DNA of 64,000 nt from Lactobacillus xujianguonis. GTDB lineage: Bacteria > Bacillota > Bacilli > Lactobacillales > Lactobacillaceae. The DNA lies in contig NZ_ML136872.1 in NCBI RefSeq assembly GCF_004009905.1, positions 62,001 through 126,000 on the forward strand, read 5' to 3'. This document shows positions 53,052 through 60,742 of the stretch, one piece after another. The translations under genes and the position numbers were made by a program. Below the pieces are notes generated by a model, which had not been told where the DNA came from, did not search any database, and saw nothing but the letters and a program-made list of their open reading frames with translations. The number at the start of each line of letters is the position of its first letter. Positions within the stretch are counted from its first letter, which is position 1.

Positions 53052-53450
53052 CTATTTTTCAACAAAGTTTGCTAGCATACCATTAATGAATGGTTTGACT
53101 TTTGGATCAGCAAATTCATCGCACAAGTTTAGAGCTTCATTAACCGCAGCTTTGGGTTCAATTTCCACGCTATCTTGAATTTCGTATAAAGCAATTTCTA
53201 GAATTGCTACCGCGATGGGATTAACTCGCTCCAAGCGCCAACCATTTTTCAGGTGCTTACTTAAAGCTTCTTTTAATTCATCACGATTAGCAATTACGCC
53301 TTCAATTAGAGTTTTAGAATAGGCAGAAAGTTGCTCAAGATCAAGCATTGCAACGGTCTTCACTTCAACTTCTGCGGCAGTTAATTCTGGATCTTGATTA
53401 GCCAAAAAAACTGCTTGCATAGCAACTTTACGACTTTCATGTTGATTCAT
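53052..53450 (-). CDS. nusB: Transcription antitermination factor NusB
   Basis: A 132-residue NusB that binds boxA RNA with S10 in rRNA antitermination. It starts MNQHESRKVAMQAVFLANQ and carries WRLERVNPIAVAILEIALYEI and AVNEALNLCDEFADPKVKPFINGMLANF, covering the conserved helices. Its ATG follows directly on the stop of the asp23-like gene (TAAATG). The efp-yqhY-nusB order is common in Firmicutes. Confidence 0.95.
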   Translation of the reverse strand: MNQHESRKVAMQAVFLANQDPELTAAEVEVKTVAMLDLEQLSAYSKTLIEGVIANRDELKEALSKHLKNGWRLERVNPIAVAILEIALYEIQDSVEIEPKAAVNEALNLCDEFADPKVKPFINGMLANFVEK

Positions 53451-53882
53451 TTACTCTTGATTGTCCTCCGGAAACAGCTCCGTTGTATCTTCTGCTTCTT
53501 GGTCTTCATCTTCAGGGAAGACTAAGCCTACAACGTGAATGTTGATTGCCTTTAATTCCAAATCAGTCATTTGCACCAATTGAGCTTTGAGTGTTTTTTG
53601 CATTTGAGCACCAACACTTGGCACATTAACGCCAGCTTCAAGATAAACATAAACATCTGCTACCAGCTTGTTATCTTCATCAACACTGACATTAACACCT
53701 TTGCCACGATCTTCACGACCCAAAACATGCTTAATTCCTGAAGTTAAATTACCGCGCATACTAACAACGCCATCAATTTTTTCAGCAGCAATGCCTAAAA
53801 TAACCTCAAGCACACTTGGATCAATCTTGATTTGTTCACCGTTTTCTTCGCCACTCAAGAGAATTTTTGAACTATCTGCCAT
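53451..53882 (-). CDS. Asp23/Gls24 family protein YqhY
   Basis: A 143-residue Asp23-type protein (IDPSVLEVILGIAAEKIDGVVSMRGNLTSGI in the first third) with an acidic C-terminal tail (FPEDEDQEAEDTTELFPED). YqhY in Bacillus is linked to acetyl-CoA carboxylase control and sits between acc or efp genes and nusB. Here it sits between efp and nusB, so YqhY is the better match than YloU. A paralogue lies at 35273-35635. Its exact role here is unknown. Confidence 0.88.
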   Translation of the reverse strand: MADSSKILLSGEENGEQIKIDPSVLEVILGIAAEKIDGVVSMRGNLTSGIKHVLGREDRGKGVNVSVDEDNKLVADVYVYLEAGVNVPSVGAQMQKTLKAQLVQMTDLELKAINIHVVGLVFPEDEDQEAEDTTELFPEDNQE

Positions 53883-53901
53883 TTTATTACCTCAAAAACA
53901 A

Positions 53902-54471
53902 TTACTTGTTTGCACGTGATACGTAAGTACCGTCGGCAGTGTTAATAGTCAAAACGTCTCCTTCGTTAATGAAGAATGGAACGTTAACTACTAAACCAGT
54001 TTCCATTGTAGCTGGCTTACCACCACCTGATGAAGTATCACCCTTGATGTTAGGTTCAGTCTTAGCAACCTTCAAATCAACAGTGTTAGGTAATTGAATA
54101 CCCAAGGTTTCACCTTCGTGCATAATTACGTTAACTACCATGTTTTCAAGTAAGTAGTTAGCTTCGTCACCAATTTGTTCGTTTGGAATTGCTAATTGGT
54201 CATAAGTATTAGTATCCATGAATACGTAACTTGAACCATCATTGTACAAGTATTGCATTGCCTTAGTTTGAATATCAGCAGTTTCAACCTTAGCAGTTGA
54301 ACGGAAAGTATATTCTTGTACAGCACCGGTTCTTAAGCTCTTAAGCTTTGAACGAACAAAAGCACTACCCTTACCTGGTTTTACGTGTTGGAATTCAACG
54401 ATTCGCCAAAGATCATTGTTGTATTGAATGGTCAAACCGTTCTTGAATTCGTTAACTGAAATCATTGTCAT
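53902..54471 (-). CDS. efp: Translation elongation factor P
   Basis: A 189-residue EF-P that relieves ribosome stalling at polyproline. Three beta-barrel domains are expected; the N-terminal KOW-like domain contains [18 protein letters not shown], with tip Lys34 as the candidate modified residue. The C-terminal OB domains contain [18 protein letters not shown] and end in [20 protein letters not shown] lies 6 nt upstream of ATG 54471; a second in-frame ATG two codons later is the start by analogy with MISVNDF forms. It is downstream of the Xaa-Pro peptidase gene, a common pairing. Confidence 0.96.
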   Translation of the reverse strand: MTMISVNEFKNGLTIQYNNDLWRIVEFQHVKPGKGSAFVRSKLKSLRTGAVQEYTFRSTAKVETADIQTKAMQYLYNDGSSYVFMDTNTYDQLAIPNEQIGDEANYLLENMVVNVIMHEGETLGIQLPNTVDLKVAKTEPNIKGDTSSGGGKPATMETGLVVNVPFFINEGDVLTINTADGTYVSRANK

Positions 54472-54531
54472 ATTAATTCCCTCATTTCTACATATCTATG
54501 TTACCAATTTGCAAGCCATTTGGCTATATAT

Positions 54532-55641
54532 TTACAAAGAAAGAAGCTCATCTTTTGGTAAAGTGGATAAAGTTTCCGGTGTTTGATCATGAATTAAAAC
54601 ATCATCTTCAATTCTCACGCCGCCTTTATCTGGCAAGTAAATACCAGGTTCCACTGTGTGAACCATGTTATTAACCAACTTTTGACTTCTAAATGGCAAA
54701 GCAGGCTGACATAATTCATGAATTTCTAAGCCAATGCCATGCCCGATTCCATGACCAAAATATTGACCATAGCCTTGCTCTTTAATATAGTCTCTTGCTG
54801 CGAGATCAACATCTGCACCAGTATTACCAACTACTGCGGCAGCTATTCCACGTCTTTGGGCTTCATGCACAATATCATAAATTTTGTGCATTTCGGCATC
54901 AACTTTACCTAAAGCAACAGTTCTAGTAATATCAGCGGCATATCCATTATAGAAGCTCCCGAAGTCAATCACAATCATGTCGCCTTCTTCAAGCTTTTTA
55001 TCGCTAGCAACACCATGAGCCCAAGCTGAACGAACTCCTGACGCTACAATTGTATCAAAATCTGGGCCGTCTCCGCCATTAACTTTAAAAAGATAATCAA
55101 GCTTAGCTGCAATAGCTCGTTCCTTAACGCCAGGTTTAATCATTGGTAAAATCTGCTTAAAGCTTTCCATTGAAATGTCAATGGCTTTACGCAAGGCAGC
55201 AATTTCTAATTCATCTTTGACATTGCGCACCCGTTCAACTAGTTCTTCGCACATTTCAAACTCTAAATTTGAATTAAGAGCAACTAGTTTTTGATATTCA
55301 GCAGCAGAAACAAATTCACCTTCAACTAAAACACGCTTTAAATTCAATTTTTGCAAAGCTTTAGTAATTTCATCATAATCATTACCATGCTTCATGATGA
55401 CGGTTAATTCACCTGGAGCTTGCGCTTTAATTTGACCCGCAAACCTTGAATCAGAAAGTAAAATCCGTTCACCACTACTAGTTAAAATTAGCTGTGCCTC
55501 TTCACCAGTGAAATTAGTCAAATACCGATAATTAGCTTGATTAAAGATAATCATGGCATCAGCATTTTGGGCTTTAATCAAGTCACAAACTTTATTAATC
55601 CGTTGATTAATTAAGGTCAATAATTCCTGTGTTTTATCCAT
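54532..55641 (-). CDS. pepP: Xaa-Pro aminopeptidase (M24 family)
   Basis: A 369-residue M24 metallopeptidase that cleaves the first residue before proline. The N-terminal creatinase-like domain spans about 1-135. The pita-bread domain carries the dinuclear metal ligands in VIDFGSFYNGYAADITRT (two Asp), GHGIGHGIGLEIHE (His), VEPGIYL (Glu) and VRIEDDVLI (Glu). Length matches YqhT/PepQ-like bacterial enzymes, so it could equally be named pepQ (dipeptidase); the efp-linked gene is usually called pepP or papA. It lies 60 bp before efp. Confidence 0.9.
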   Translation of the reverse strand: MDKTQELLTLINQRINKVCDLIKAQNADAMIIFNQANYRYLTNFTGEEAQLILTSSGERILLSDSRFAGQIKAQAPGELTVIMKHGNDYDEITKALQKLNLKRVLVEGEFVSAAEYQKLVALNSNLEFEMCEELVERVRNVKDELEIAALRKAIDISMESFKQILPMIKPGVKERAIAAKLDYLFKVNGGDGPDFDTIVASGVRSAWAHGVASDKKLEEGDMIVIDFGSFYNGYAADITRTVALGKVDAEMHKIYDIVHEAQRRGIAAAVVGNTGADVDLAARDYIKEQGYGQYFGHGIGHGIGLEIHELCQPALPFRSQKLVNNMVHTVEPGIYLPDKGGVRIEDDVLIHDQTPETLSTLPKDELLSL

Positions 55642-55657
55642 TTTTAGGCCTCTTGTA

Positions 55658-55688
55658 TGAAAAAAGCGGGAAGCAGTTTGCTTCTCGC
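55658..55688 (-). terminator. rplU-rpmA operon terminator
   Basis: GCGAGAAGCA / TGCTTCCCGC on the minus strand with a 3-nt loop, followed by TTTTTTC. It lies 20 bp after the rpmA stop and 17 bp before the pepP start. Confidence 0.88.
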
Positions 55689-55707
55689 CTTCTTTGCATT
55701 TTAAGTC

Positions 55708-55998
55708 TTACTTAGCTTCTTCAGCTGGAACAACTGAAACTTGCTTCTTGAACTTGCCAAGACGTTCAAACTTAACAACACCATTTACTAATGCAAATAA
55801 AGTGTCATCTCCACCGCGGCCTACGTTAGCACCTGGGTGAATCTTAGTACCACGTTGACGGTAAATAATTGAACCTGCGTGGATTTCTCGACCGTCACCA
55901 ACTTTGGCACCTAAACGACGACCAGCTGAGTTACGACCGTTGGCAGTAGAACCGCCACCCTTGTGGTGGGCAAATAATTTCAAACCAAAAATATTCAT
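55708..55998 (-). CDS. rpmA: 50S ribosomal protein L27 (precursor form)
   Basis: A 96-residue L27 of the Firmicutes type with an N-terminal extension. The start [24 protein letters not shown] contains the LxLFAxxKGG site that the cysteine protease Prp (YsxB) cuts so that the mature protein begins AHHKGGG. Mature L27 reaches the peptidyl transferase centre. ATG 55998 lies 8 nt after AGGTG; ATG 56004 is too close. In most Firmicutes the order is rplU-prp-rpmA. Here rplU is followed by rpmA after about 18 bp, with no room for prp. Confidence 0.95.
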   Translation of the reverse strand: MNIFGLKLFAHHKGGGSTANGRNSAGRRLGAKVGDGREIHAGSIIYRQRGTKIHPGANVGRGGDDTLFALVNGVVKFERLGKFKKQVSVVPAEEAK

Positions 55999-56016
55999 TA
56001 TCATTTCACCTCTGAA

Positions 56017-56328
56017 TTAAGCTTCAATCTTTTCAACTGTAACCTTAGTGTAAGGTTGACGGTGACCATATTTGCTGTGTGAGTGCTTCTTTGGCTTGTA
56101 CTTGAAAGTTACAACCTTCTTTTCCTTGCCTTGCTTTTCAACTTTAGCAGTAACCTTAGCGCCTTCTACTAATGGGGCACCAACCTTAACATCCTTGCCG
56201 TCTGCAACAAGAATTACTTGGTCAAAGGTAACTTCCTTACCTTCTTCTGCATCAAGCTTTTCAACGAACACAACATCGCCTTCAGCAACTTTGTATTGCT
56301 TACCACCGGTCTTAATAACTGCGTACAT
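56017..56328 (-). CDS. rplU: 50S ribosomal protein L21
   Basis: A 103-residue L21 ([25 protein letters not shown]...), with the conserved C-terminal [24 protein letters not shown]. It is bound in the 50S subunit. ATG 56328 follows GGAGG; a long in-frame extension upstream falls in the RNA leader and is not protein-like. The leader upstream has features of the L21 leader motif. The transcript covers rplU-rpmA and ends at the terminator near 55670. Confidence 0.97.
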   Translation of the reverse strand: MYAVIKTGGKQYKVAEGDVVFVEKLDAEEGKEVTFDQVILVADGKDVKVGAPLVEGAKVTAKVEKQGKEKKVVTFKYKPKKHSHSKYGHRQPYTKVTVEKIEA

Positions 56329-56336
56329 TTGTACAC

Positions 56337-56455
56337 CTCCGAAAAAAATACTTAGACTCGCCAAATGAGGTGTCTTCTTCGTCGAAGAACTTCTAACCTC
56401 AAATTGTGCGGTTGCAGATGTGGAGGTCTCCACAAATACAACTACTATAGTCTAC
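56337..56455 (-). promoter_or_regulatory. rplU promoter and L21-leader-like RNA
   Basis: -10 TATAGT (56449-56444) starts a leader of about 110 nt. It contains GTGGAGACCTCCAC (perfect hairpin), CTGCAACC, and a strong stem TTCTTCG/CGAAGAA, before the rplU ribosome binding site. A -35 TTTTTG lies 17 bp further upstream. Position and the GTGGAG...CTGCAACC pattern resemble the Firmicutes L21 leader, which may let free L21 repress its own gene. No covariance search was possible. Confidence 0.65.
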
Positions 56456-56484
56456 TACCATTAAAACAAAAATTCAATCAAAAT

Positions 56485-57324
56485 TTACATCCCCCAGCGC
56501 CCGCCATGCACTTTAGCAACACTTGAAGTAATAATAAAGGCGTCGGGATCAATCTCATGAATTTTAGTAATCAAAGAACCATATTCATTAGTATCAACAA
56601 CAATTAATAATTGTTTCTTTTTATCATCGCTATAGCCGCCAACCACATCATAAATAGTTAAGCCCTGGTAGTCAGCTTGCAATCTCTCACGAATAGCTTC
56701 TAGATTAGTATTACTCATAATCCGCACCTGGTATTTTTTATCAAAACCAGTTTCGGTGTAATTCATCGTAATTGCCGTTACTAATTGAGAAAAAGCAGCC
56801 AAGAAAAAGGCATTCCAACCATCAACGAAGATATTCATGATAATAACGATCATATCAACGCACAATAAAGTTACGGCTGGATTTAAGTAAAAATACTTCT
56901 TCAAAATCATTGGGATAATCGTTGTCCCACCACTTGAAGCATTTACCCGATATAGTAGTGACACTCCCAGCCCCATTAAGGCGCCACCGTAAATAACTGC
57001 TAATAAATCATTTTCAGTGGCTTTAAAACTCGGCGTAATTTGCATCAGTAATGGCAAAATCAAACTTCCCAAAGCAATATTCTTTGTGGTTGTTTTACCC
57101 AGAAAAATCCAGGCAACGATTAACAGCAAAACGTTAACCACAAAAACCGTAATTGAACGATTTATGCCCCAGACAGCATCAACTAAGATTGAAATTCCAG
57201 TGGTTCCACCGGCGGCAATATTAATTGGCCCATAAAAGAGGTTAATTGAAATTGCAATAATTTCTAGTCCGGCTATAAAAAGTAGCCAGCGCATCCAAGA
57301 ATGTTTAGCTAAATTAGTTTTCAT
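56485..57324 (-). CDS. YitT-family membrane protein
   Basis: A 279-residue protein with about five predicted membrane helices in the first 190 residues. It starts WMRWLLFIAGLEIIAISINLF and carries the family motif AAGGTTGISIL and, later, SSGGTTIIPMIL. A C-terminal soluble DUF2179-type domain (about 200-279) has EYGSLITKIHEIDPDAFIITSSV. The function of the YitT/DUF161 group is unknown. The ATG follows AAAGGATG. It lies 124 bp upstream of the rplU promoter region in the same direction. Confidence 0.85.
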   Translation of the reverse strand: MKTNLAKHSWMRWLLFIAGLEIIAISINLFYGPINIAAGGTTGISILVDAVWGINRSITVFVVNVLLLIVAWIFLGKTTTKNIALGSLILPLLMQITPSFKATENDLLAVIYGGALMGLGVSLLYRVNASSGGTTIIPMILKKYFYLNPAVTLLCVDMIVIIMNIFVDGWNAFFLAAFSQLVTAITMNYTETGFDKKYQVRIMSNTNLEAIRERLQADYQGLTIYDVVGGYSDDKKKQLLIVVDTNEYGSLITKIHEIDPDAFIITSSVAKVHGGRWGM

Positions 57325-57412
57325 TGATGCATCCTTTCTAAAAGTTAGTACATCAATTGTACCTGGAGATAGGTATACAAAACAAGGAATTTACGCAAAC
57401 ATAAGAAATTAT

Positions 57413-58762
57413 TTATTTTTTCATTTGATAATCAATCCTTTGATTGCCCTCATAGGCAGGTAACCCTTGATCGGCCCGGTATAATGCTCGTTCAAAAGAC
57501 TGATAACCTTTACTTGAACTTACCGCAAATTTAACACCATATTTGCTAGCAAACTCACGAATATTCCAAGTTGAATCATGTGCCGCAAAGGCAGTCACAA
57601 GAACAACGATATCAAGGTCTTTAATTTGCTTTTCAATAACTTTTTTCTTACCTTCAAAAGCATCAATTGGAATAGGAATCCCATGATAGCGCGTAACGAT
57701 TCCTTCTAAAATCGCCTCATTCTGATTGTCACCAATGGCAATTCCGACTCTTTGGTAGTGTAAATCCAAATCAAGTTTGGCAATTTCTTCATCACTCTCA
57801 CTATTTGACTTATCTTTTTTCTTCTTAGTATTGGCAATCCGCTTGGGTGGGTCAACTTCATATATCCACCGAATTTGGACCGCATCAGCCGGATTTTTCT
57901 TTAAACGGACATCACCTTCATACCAAGCTAAGTCAACAATCGAGCCATCTTCAAGATGGATATTTTCCCCTTGATAATAACTAGAATCAACGGCTAACGT
58001 AATCGCCTTACCGCGAATATGCAACTTTTCCCCGCGAATATTGCGACTAATTGATAAATGACCCGGACGGCCTTGGACGACTGCATATTTGAAGTCTGCG
58101 ATTTGATCATAATCGCGCTTACGCATTTTACGAAAACCGACTACCCGCAAAATTTCCGCTTCATAGTTAGGATTGGTCTTATCTTCCAAAGCTTCAACAA
58201 TATCGCCAGTCTTCAAATTCAGCGGATGAACTTGGGATTCTTTCACCGTGAGGACTGTTTCACCATTGTCATTGATTAAATCAGCACCAGAAACTAACCG
58301 GATCACAGTGTAACGGCGGCCTTTACGATAATCACGCTTTGGCTTCTCAACTGGCTTCATTGCTTCCTTGAAAATCTTCGAATTAACTGCTTCCTTTGTT
58401 TCAACGGCTGTTTGCACCGCTTGATCAAGCCGGCCTAATTCTTTGCCATAATTTTTACCGACGCCAGGAACAAAGGTTAATTTATGCAAAGCTGATAAAG
58501 TTTGCTTTTTAGCTTCAGGATTTCCTGGGGCTTCAATTAACGCGGTTAAACCATTAAGCAATTGCTTTACTTGCTTGGCATTACTATTGTTTTGCGCAAT
58601 ACTGGCTGTTTTAACCGGCTTAGTTTTAACTGGCTTAGTATTTTTACCATCATCCGCCATCGCAATGATGGCTTTAATCGCCGTTAAACTATTTTGCAGG
58701 CTCTGATCGTCACCAGCCGTTTTTTGTAAGATTCTTTTTAAATCATTACGATAATCAAACAC
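57413..58762 (-). CDS. Large cytoplasmic protein with DUF2325-like C-terminus
   Basis: A 449-residue soluble protein with no signal peptide or membrane helix. Three parts: an N-terminal helical region (about 1-130, Lys/Thr-rich linker KPVKTKPVKT at about 43-52); a central beta-rich region (about 140-300, with WYEGDVRLKKNPADAVQIRWIYE); and a C-terminal domain (about 325-449). The C-terminal stretch VVLVTAFAAHDSTWNIREFASKYGVKF then SSSKGYQSFERAL resembles DUF2325 proteins. A charged hinge (KKKKDKSNSESDEE) precedes it. Start GTG 58762 follows GAGGAAAG. Function is unknown; I can support only the C-terminal resemblance. Confidence 0.7.
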   Translation of the reverse strand: MFDYRNDLKRILQKTAGDDQSLQNSLTAIKAIIAMADDGKNTKPVKTKPVKTASIAQNNSNAKQVKQLLNGLTALIEAPGNPEAKKQTLSALHKLTFVPGVGKNYGKELGRLDQAVQTAVETKEAVNSKIFKEAMKPVEKPKRDYRKGRRYTVIRLVSGADLINDNGETVLTVKESQVHPLNLKTGDIVEALEDKTNPNYEAEILRVVGFRKMRKRDYDQIADFKYAVVQGRPGHLSISRNIRGEKLHIRGKAITLAVDSSYYQGENIHLEDGSIVDLAWYEGDVRLKKNPADAVQIRWIYEVDPPKRIANTKKKKDKSNSESDEEIAKLDLDLHYQRVGIAIGDNQNEAILEGIVTRYHGIPIPIDAFEGKKKVIEKQIKDLDIVVLVTAFAAHDSTWNIREFASKYGVKFAVSSSKGYQSFERALYRADQGLPAYEGNQRIDYQMKK

Positions 58763-58821
58763 GCTTTCCTCAACTCCATGAAAAATTACTGCCTTTAATT
58801 ATATACTTACTTTTTATCATT

Positions 58822-58855
58822 AAAAACAAAAACTGTTTCCATCAAGGAAACAGTT
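58822..58855 (-). terminator. rbsK terminator
   Basis: AACTGTTTCC / GGAAACAGTT with a 5-nt loop on the minus strand, followed by TTTGTTTTTAA, 5 bp after the rbsK stop. Confidence 0.9.
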
Positions 58856-58860
58856 CTAAA

Positions 58861-59778
58861 TTATTTGCCATAAACAGCCGTAATCTTGGCTTTAGTTGGA
58901 ATTGATGGCATGGCCCCTTTACCTTGGACTGTAATTGAAGAAGCACGTTGACCATAATCAATCGCAGCCTTTAAGTTGGACAAGTCTGGTTTTAAAACGG
59001 AACTTAAAGCGCCAATAAAGGTATCCCCAGCGCCTGTCGTATCAACTGCCTTAACCTTATAAGCTTTGACAAAACCTTCTTCTCGACCGCAAGCGTAGTA
59101 AACGCCTTTTTCACCTAAAGTAATTAAAGTAGCTTTGACACCTTTAGCCGTAAAATAAGCTGCATTTTGCTTCATGTCGGCTTCAGTTTCAACTTTTAAG
59201 CCGGTAATCGCACTACTTTCAATTTCATTAGGAGTAATGATATCAGTTAAAGCTAGCAATTCATCACTAATCTTTTGGGCAGGAGCAGGATTTAAAATCG
59301 TTACCACACCATGCTTTTTAGCAATCTTAAAAGCTTCAATGGTGGTAACTATCGGCGTTTCAAACTGAGCAATAATATAGTCAGACTTAGCAATCACGTC
59401 TTCTGCAACTAAAGCTTGCTCAGGGTTAACAACTCCGTTAGCACCAGCATAAACTAAAATACTGTTTTGTCCTTTTTCATCAAGCAAAATTTTGGCTGAA
59501 CCTGTTTCAACCATTTCATTAATGGTAACGTGAGTTAAATCAATGCCTTCTTTTTCCATCGTTTGCCGCATCAATTCACCGTTACGGTCATCCCCAACAC
59601 TACCAATAAAATGAACTTGCGCGCCGCTTCTTTGCGCTGCTACTGCTTGATTGGCTCCTTTACCGCCAGCTGCTGAAGAAATACCGTCAACATGGATGGT
59701 TTCTCCAGGTAAAGGAATGCGCGGAATGGCATAAGTATTATCGACATTAATGCTGCCTAAAACTGTAATTTCTGTCAT
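58861..59778 (-). CDS. rbsK: Ribokinase
   Basis: A 305-residue PfkB-family sugar kinase, ATP-dependent ribose 5-phosphorylation being the best guess. N-terminal motif GGKGANQAVAAQRSGA and C-terminal DTTGAGDTFIGAL (ATP-binding, catalytic Asp) are intact. The start IXVLGSINVDNTYAIPRIPLPGET fits ribokinase. It has its own promoter and terminator; no ribose transporter or rbsD lies beside it, so it may also serve internal nucleoside turnover. AAGGAG precedes the ATG. Confidence 0.9.
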   Translation of the reverse strand: MTEITVLGSINVDNTYAIPRIPLPGETIHVDGISSAAGGKGANQAVAAQRSGAQVHFIGSVGDDRNGELMRQTMEKEGIDLTHVTINEMVETGSAKILLDEKGQNSILVYAGANGVVNPEQALVAEDVIAKSDYIIAQFETPIVTTIEAFKIAKKHGVVTILNPAPAQKISDELLALTDIITPNEIESSAITGLKVETEADMKQNAAYFTAKGVKATLITLGEKGVYYACGREEGFVKAYKVKAVDTTGAGDTFIGALSSVLKPDLSNLKAAIDYGQRASSITVQGKGAMPSIPTKAKITAVYGK

Positions 59779-59808
59779 TTTTTGTCTCCTTCTTGAATGC
59801 TTTCTTAT

Positions 59809-59838
59809 ATTATCCCACGTTCAAGGAAGCTCTTACAA
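59809..59838 (-). promoter_or_regulatory. rbsK promoter
   Basis: TTGTAA (59838-59833) and GATAAT (59814-59809) on the minus strand, 18-bp spacer, 30 bp before the rbsK start, downstream of the tautomerase terminator. Confidence 0.6.
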
Positions 59839-59841
59839 CTA

Positions 59842-59887
59842 GAAAAAAATAAGTGTGAAGAAACCTCTCGAGAAGTTTCTTCACACT
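59842..59887 (-). terminator. Tautomerase terminator, sharing sequence with the structured repeat
   Basis: Hairpin AGTGTGAAGAAAC / GTTTCTTCACACT with loop TTCTCGAGAG on the minus strand, then TTATTTTTTTC, 6 bp after the tautomerase stop. Its minus strand reads TGAGTG(T)GAAGAAACTTCTCGAGA, which matches the 5' end of repeat copy B at 23 of 24 bases. Confidence 0.85.
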
Positions 59888-59893
59888 CAACCA

Positions 59894-60073
59894 TTAAGCA
59901 CGCCATTCACCGTTATTACCATATGAACGCTTACCTAATTCATTAATAATCACATGAATATGTTCCTTAGGAGCACCAGTGTCCTTGTGCACTGCTTCAG
60001 TGACATCTTTCATCAAATTGGTTAATTGTTCATCGGTTCTACCCTTGATCAATTCAATATGTACAAAAGGCAT
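59894..60073 (-). CDS. 4-oxalocrotonate tautomerase family protein
   Basis: A 59-residue protein starting [20 protein letters not shown]; after methionine removal the N-terminal Pro1 is the catalytic base of this family. The residues [19 protein letters not shown] and ending GEWRA are typical of short bacterial 4-OT-like tautomerases. The natural substrate is unknown; most such proteins in lactic acid bacteria are uncharacterised. ATG 60073 has AAGGAAG upstream. It lies 15 bp after the ECF S-component gene, so the two are likely co-transcribed. Confidence 0.88.
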   Translation of the reverse strand: MPFVHIELIKGRTDEQLTNLMKDVTEAVHKDTGAPKEHIHVIINELGKRSYGNNGEWRA

Positions 60074-60088
60074 TTTTCTCTTCCTTTC

Positions 60089-60691
60089 TTAAACGGCAAC
60101 TCTCTTCAAAATAGTATTCAACGGAAGTGCAATAATTGGTGTCACAATTGCCGTAAAAATTGCTTCCACAATCCCATTGAATCCTAAAGCTGTCACCAAA
60201 ACCACTAACAAAGATTGACTTCCACTTGTATTGCCTAAGTATCTTAGCAAAGTAGCAGCATGATTCATAAACAGTAAACTTGTTAAGCCAATAACAAAAA
60301 CCGTATTGGTCAAAGAAGTAGTTAAACCACTTAATACATAGCTCAATTTATGTTGCTGCATTCTGTTAACAATCAGCCCCGGAAACCAACCAGCTAAAAT
60401 ACTAGGAACAAGTGAAATTAGTGGGTTTTGAAAAAGCATCAAACTAACCATATCACCTGGCTGAGTATATGCAAGCACTAATCGCGTAATTCCCCAAAAA
60501 AGTCCAAATAAGAGCCCAGATTTTGGCCCCATAATTGAAGCATAAATTGCAATTGTTAAGGGAATCGTCGTGATCGCTGGTAAAGCTGGAATTAGCCGCA
60601 CATAGCCAATATTAGGGACAAAAGTTTGTAGTAACAAAATGGCCGCAAATAAGGCGGTAATGGTTAAATTAAGCGTTTCTTTTCTTTTCAT
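60089..60691 (-). CDS. ECF transporter S component (vitamin-type, perhaps pantothenate)
   Basis: A 200-residue integral membrane protein with about six helices, typical of S components that bind a vitamin and share an EcfA-A'-T module encoded elsewhere. The start MKRKETLNLTITALFAAILLLQTF and the segment IPLTIAIYASIMGPKSGLLFGLFWGI fit the family, the latter reminiscent of pantothenate (PanT) proteins. Substrate specificity cannot be fixed. ATG 60691 lies 7 nt after AAGGA; TTG 60706 in frame has no support. No riboswitch was visible in the short gap to the upstream gene. Confidence 0.85.
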   Translation of the reverse strand: MKRKETLNLTITALFAAILLLQTFVPNIGYVRLIPALPAITTIPLTIAIYASIMGPKSGLLFGLFWGITRLVLAYTQPGDMVSLMLFQNPLISLVPSILAGWFPGLIVNRMQQHKLSYVLSGLTTSLTNTVFVIGLTSLLFMNHAATLLRYLGNTSGSQSLLVVLVTALGFNGIVEAIFTAIVTPIIALPLNTILKRVAV

Positions 60692-60742
60692 CTTTTTATC
60701 CTTCAAGTTGTAATGACTTACATTATATAAGATGAAGGAGAT

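Noticed and set aside
56329-56433. N-terminal extension of L21
   Set aside because: The extra 35 codons lie in the structured leader and do not resemble L21; the GGAGG before ATG 56328 fixes the start.
59842-59890. Third full copy of the structured repeat
   Set aside because: Only about 24 bp match; the long inner helices are absent, so it is treated as a terminator with shared sequence.
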